From the NCBI GenBank assembly GCA_016219075.1, contig JACRCJ010000164.1:1-6620 (forward strand): 6,620 nucleotides of DNA. Direction: 5' to 3'. Position 1 is the stretch's first letter; each line of letters opens with the position of its first letter. This document shows positions 5,644-6,620 of the stretch, piece by piece. This DNA is from Deltaproteobacteria bacterium. GTDB lineage: Bacteria; Desulfobacterota; GWC2-55-46. The notes under the pieces are model-generated. The model was given only the letters and a program-made list of their open reading frames with translations, did not search any database and was not told the DNA's origin. Both the position numbers and the translations under genes were made by a program.

Positions 5644-5716
5644 TCTTCCGGCGGACCGCTTTTGTGCCACTCGGGTCTTGAGCCGGAGGTCATCCCCGTA
5701 CGGAAGAGCTTTTTTT
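5644..5716 (+). terminator. Candidate terminator with alternative stems and a T7 run
   Basis: TCTTCCG (5644-5650), immediately after the stop codon, pairs perfectly with CGGAAGA (5701-5707), which is followed within two bases by seven T (5710-5716). The loop is 50 bases long. The left arm can also pair with GCCGGAGG (5682-5689) to form an eight-pair stem from 5645-5652 with one G-T. The position after the gene and the T-run favour a terminator. The two competing stems leave room for conditional termination toward the downstream phosphoesterase. Confidence 0.45.
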
Positions 5717-5776
5717 AACATCAGGCTCCAAAACAGCCACGGCCGCGGACAGTCAGAGTGAAAGAGTGCGAATAGT

Positions 5777-5786
5777 GGGTTAACCC
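5777..5786. promoter_or_regulatory. Perfect 10-base palindrome GGGTTAACCC upstream of the phosphoesterase
   Basis: GGGTTAACCC is a perfect palindrome 34 bases before the ATG at 5821, which suits a dimeric regulator site. I cannot identify a promoter next to it, and a 10-base palindrome can occur by chance. Confidence 0.2.
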
Positions 5787-5820
5787 CGAGACCGAACGCT
5801 TTACAGACCCCGACAAAACT

Positions 5821-6552
5821 ATGCGCTACGCCGTGATCTCCGATATCCACTCAAACCTCGAGGCTTTCGAGGCCTTCCTTAAAAGCGCCGAATCGCTCTC
5901 GATCGATAAGACCGTATGCCTGGGCGACATCGTCGGCTACAACGCGAACCCCAACGAATGTATCGGGCTTGTAAGGGAGAAGAAGATACTCTGTCTTATG
6001 GGCAACCACGACTCCAGGGTGGCCGGCCTTGAGGACGCCTCGGATTTTAACTTCCAGGCGGCTTCAGCCGTATACTGGACCCGTACCGCCATAAAGGACG
6101 AAAACCGCGAGTTTCTGAAAACGCTGCCCCGCACGCTCACCGTAAACAGGAAATTTCTGGCCGTACACGGCTGGGTGAACGACACCGACCGCTACATATT
6201 GGGCGCGAAAGACGCCCTTTCGAACTTCGCCATGATGGAGGAGACGAAGACAAACCTCTGTTTCTTCGGACACACCCATGTCCCTGTCGCCTATGTTAAA
6301 AACGGCGAGACCGTAGCCATGTGGGCCGAGGAGACCCTCCCGATAGAGAAGGGAAAGAGCTACCTCGTAAACCCCGGCTCCATCGGTCAACCCCGTGACC
6401 GCGACCCCCGCGCGTCGTTTCTCGTCTACGACGATAAAAAATCACAGATAACATTCTTCAAGACCGACTACGACATAAACGCCACCGCCGTAAAGATAAT
6501 AGAGGCTGGCCTGCCGGAAAGACTCGCCGAGAGACTGAAGTTAGGGTGGTAG
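5821..6552 (+). CDS. Calcineurin-like metallophosphoesterase
   Basis: The 243-residue cytoplasmic protein has the complete dimetal phosphoesterase motif series: DIH (D8, H10), GDIVG (35-39), GNHD (61-64), a lone active-site histidine H116 in VHGW, and GHTH (150-153). VNPGSIGQPRD (183-193) is typical of the YfcE/MJ0936-like branch and related diadenosine-tetraphosphatase-like proteins. These residues bind two divalent metals, commonly Mn, Fe or Ni, and hydrolyse phosphodiesters or phosphomonoesters. The natural substrate cannot be told from sequence. Length is a little above the shortest YfcE forms and normal for the broader family. The ATG at 5821 is the only reasonable start, because an in-frame TAG stands at 5773-5775 and no ATG, GTG or TTG lies between. 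There is no Shine-Dalgarno sequence directly ahead of it. No neighbour clarifies the substrate. Confidence 0.93.
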   Translation: MRYAVISDIHSNLEAFEAFLKSAESLSIDKTVCLGDIVGYNANPNECIGLVREKKILCLMGNHDSRVAGLEDASDFNFQAASAVYWTRTAIKDENREFLKTLPRTLTVNRKFLAVHGWVNDTDRYILGAKDALSNFAMMEETKTNLCFFGHTHVPVAYVKNGETVAMWAEETLPIEKGKSYLVNPGSIGQPRDRDPRASFLVYDDKKSQITFFKTDYDINATAVKIIEAGLPERLAERLKLGW

Positions 6553-6560
6553 CGGTGAGT

Positions 6561-6601
6561 GGCGCACGGCCGGTTAAGAACCGGCGCACGGCTGGTTAAA
6601 A
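6561..6601. repeat. Two 19-base direct repeats with a nested hairpin after the phosphoesterase
   Basis: GGCGCACGGCCGGTTAAGA at 6561-6579 is repeated as GGCGCACGGCTGGTTAAAA at 6583-6601, with two differences and a period of 22 bases. Between and across them GCCGGTT (6569-6575) pairs perfectly with AACCGGC (6579-6585) around an AAG loop. The hairpin sits 16 bases after the phosphoesterase stop and could end or protect its transcript, but no T-run follows. Confidence 0.55.
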
Positions 6602-6620
6602 GACAATAACGGTTCTCAGA

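Noticed and set aside
5345..5850. Minus-strand frames across the 102-residue gene and its downstream gap (5345-5530, 5313-5513, 5527-5850)
   Set aside because: They are shadows. The plus-strand gene has paired CxxC motifs and a ribosome binding site.
5937..6390. Minus-strand frames of 82 and 108 codons across the phosphoesterase
   Set aside because: They are antisense to a gene with every active-site motif in place.
1..6620. Mobile element, CRISPR array or prophage segment
   Set aside because: There is no transposase, integrase, terminal inverted repeat, regularly spaced repeat array or phage gene. The only tandem repeat has two copies.

Overview
The window is a gene-dense bacterial chromosome fragment with high to moderate GC. 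It carries five complete protein genes and the 3' end of a sixth. I see no transposase, integrase, CRISPR array, rRNA or tRNA. The cytochrome c maturation genes are of the System II type (ResB plus CcsA/ResC), next to a large MrfA/YprA-like helicase and a small two-CxxC zinc-binding protein. That mix fits an anaerobic or facultative Gram-negative lineage such as Desulfobacterota (the former Deltaproteobacteria) or Nitrospirota. The taxonomic guess is inference from gene content only.

Layout. Bases 2-220 (+) are the lysine/glutamate-rich tail of an unrecognised protein, followed by a 19-codon frame at 220-279 that overlaps its stop. A short convergent gap at 280-313 holds two overlapping inverted repeats. 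From 5158 down to 314 three genes run on the minus strand and probably form one transcription unit: ccsA-like (5158-4250), resB-like (4140-2668) and a DEVH-box helicase with a DUF1998-type cysteine cluster (2608-314). A divergent intergenic region at 5159-5334 follows, with a good sigma70-type promoter reading rightwards and a hairpin-rich leader. Rightward genes are a 102-residue zinc-ribbon-like protein (5335-5643) and a calcineurin-like metallophosphoesterase (5821-6552). Between them lies a terminator-like structure. After the phosphoesterase there is a pair of 19-base direct repeats with a nested hairpin.

Function. ResB and CcsA normally form the complex that exports heme and attaches it to apocytochrome c outside the membrane. 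The most unusual feature here is the CcsA-like protein. It keeps the fold signatures of the family and the transmembrane histidine after the tryptophan-rich motif. It lacks both external histidines that ligate heme in characterised members: one position is Arg153 and the C-terminal GLHSY motif is absent. Its tryptophan-rich motif is also altered. The ResB partner looks intact. The pair may be a divergent paralogue with a changed heme or quinone-related role rather than an ordinary cytochrome c synthase. No frameshift is needed to explain the changes. The helicase, zinc-binding protein and phosphoesterase look like ordinary housekeeping or accessory genes, and nothing in the sequence links them firmly to heme chemistry.
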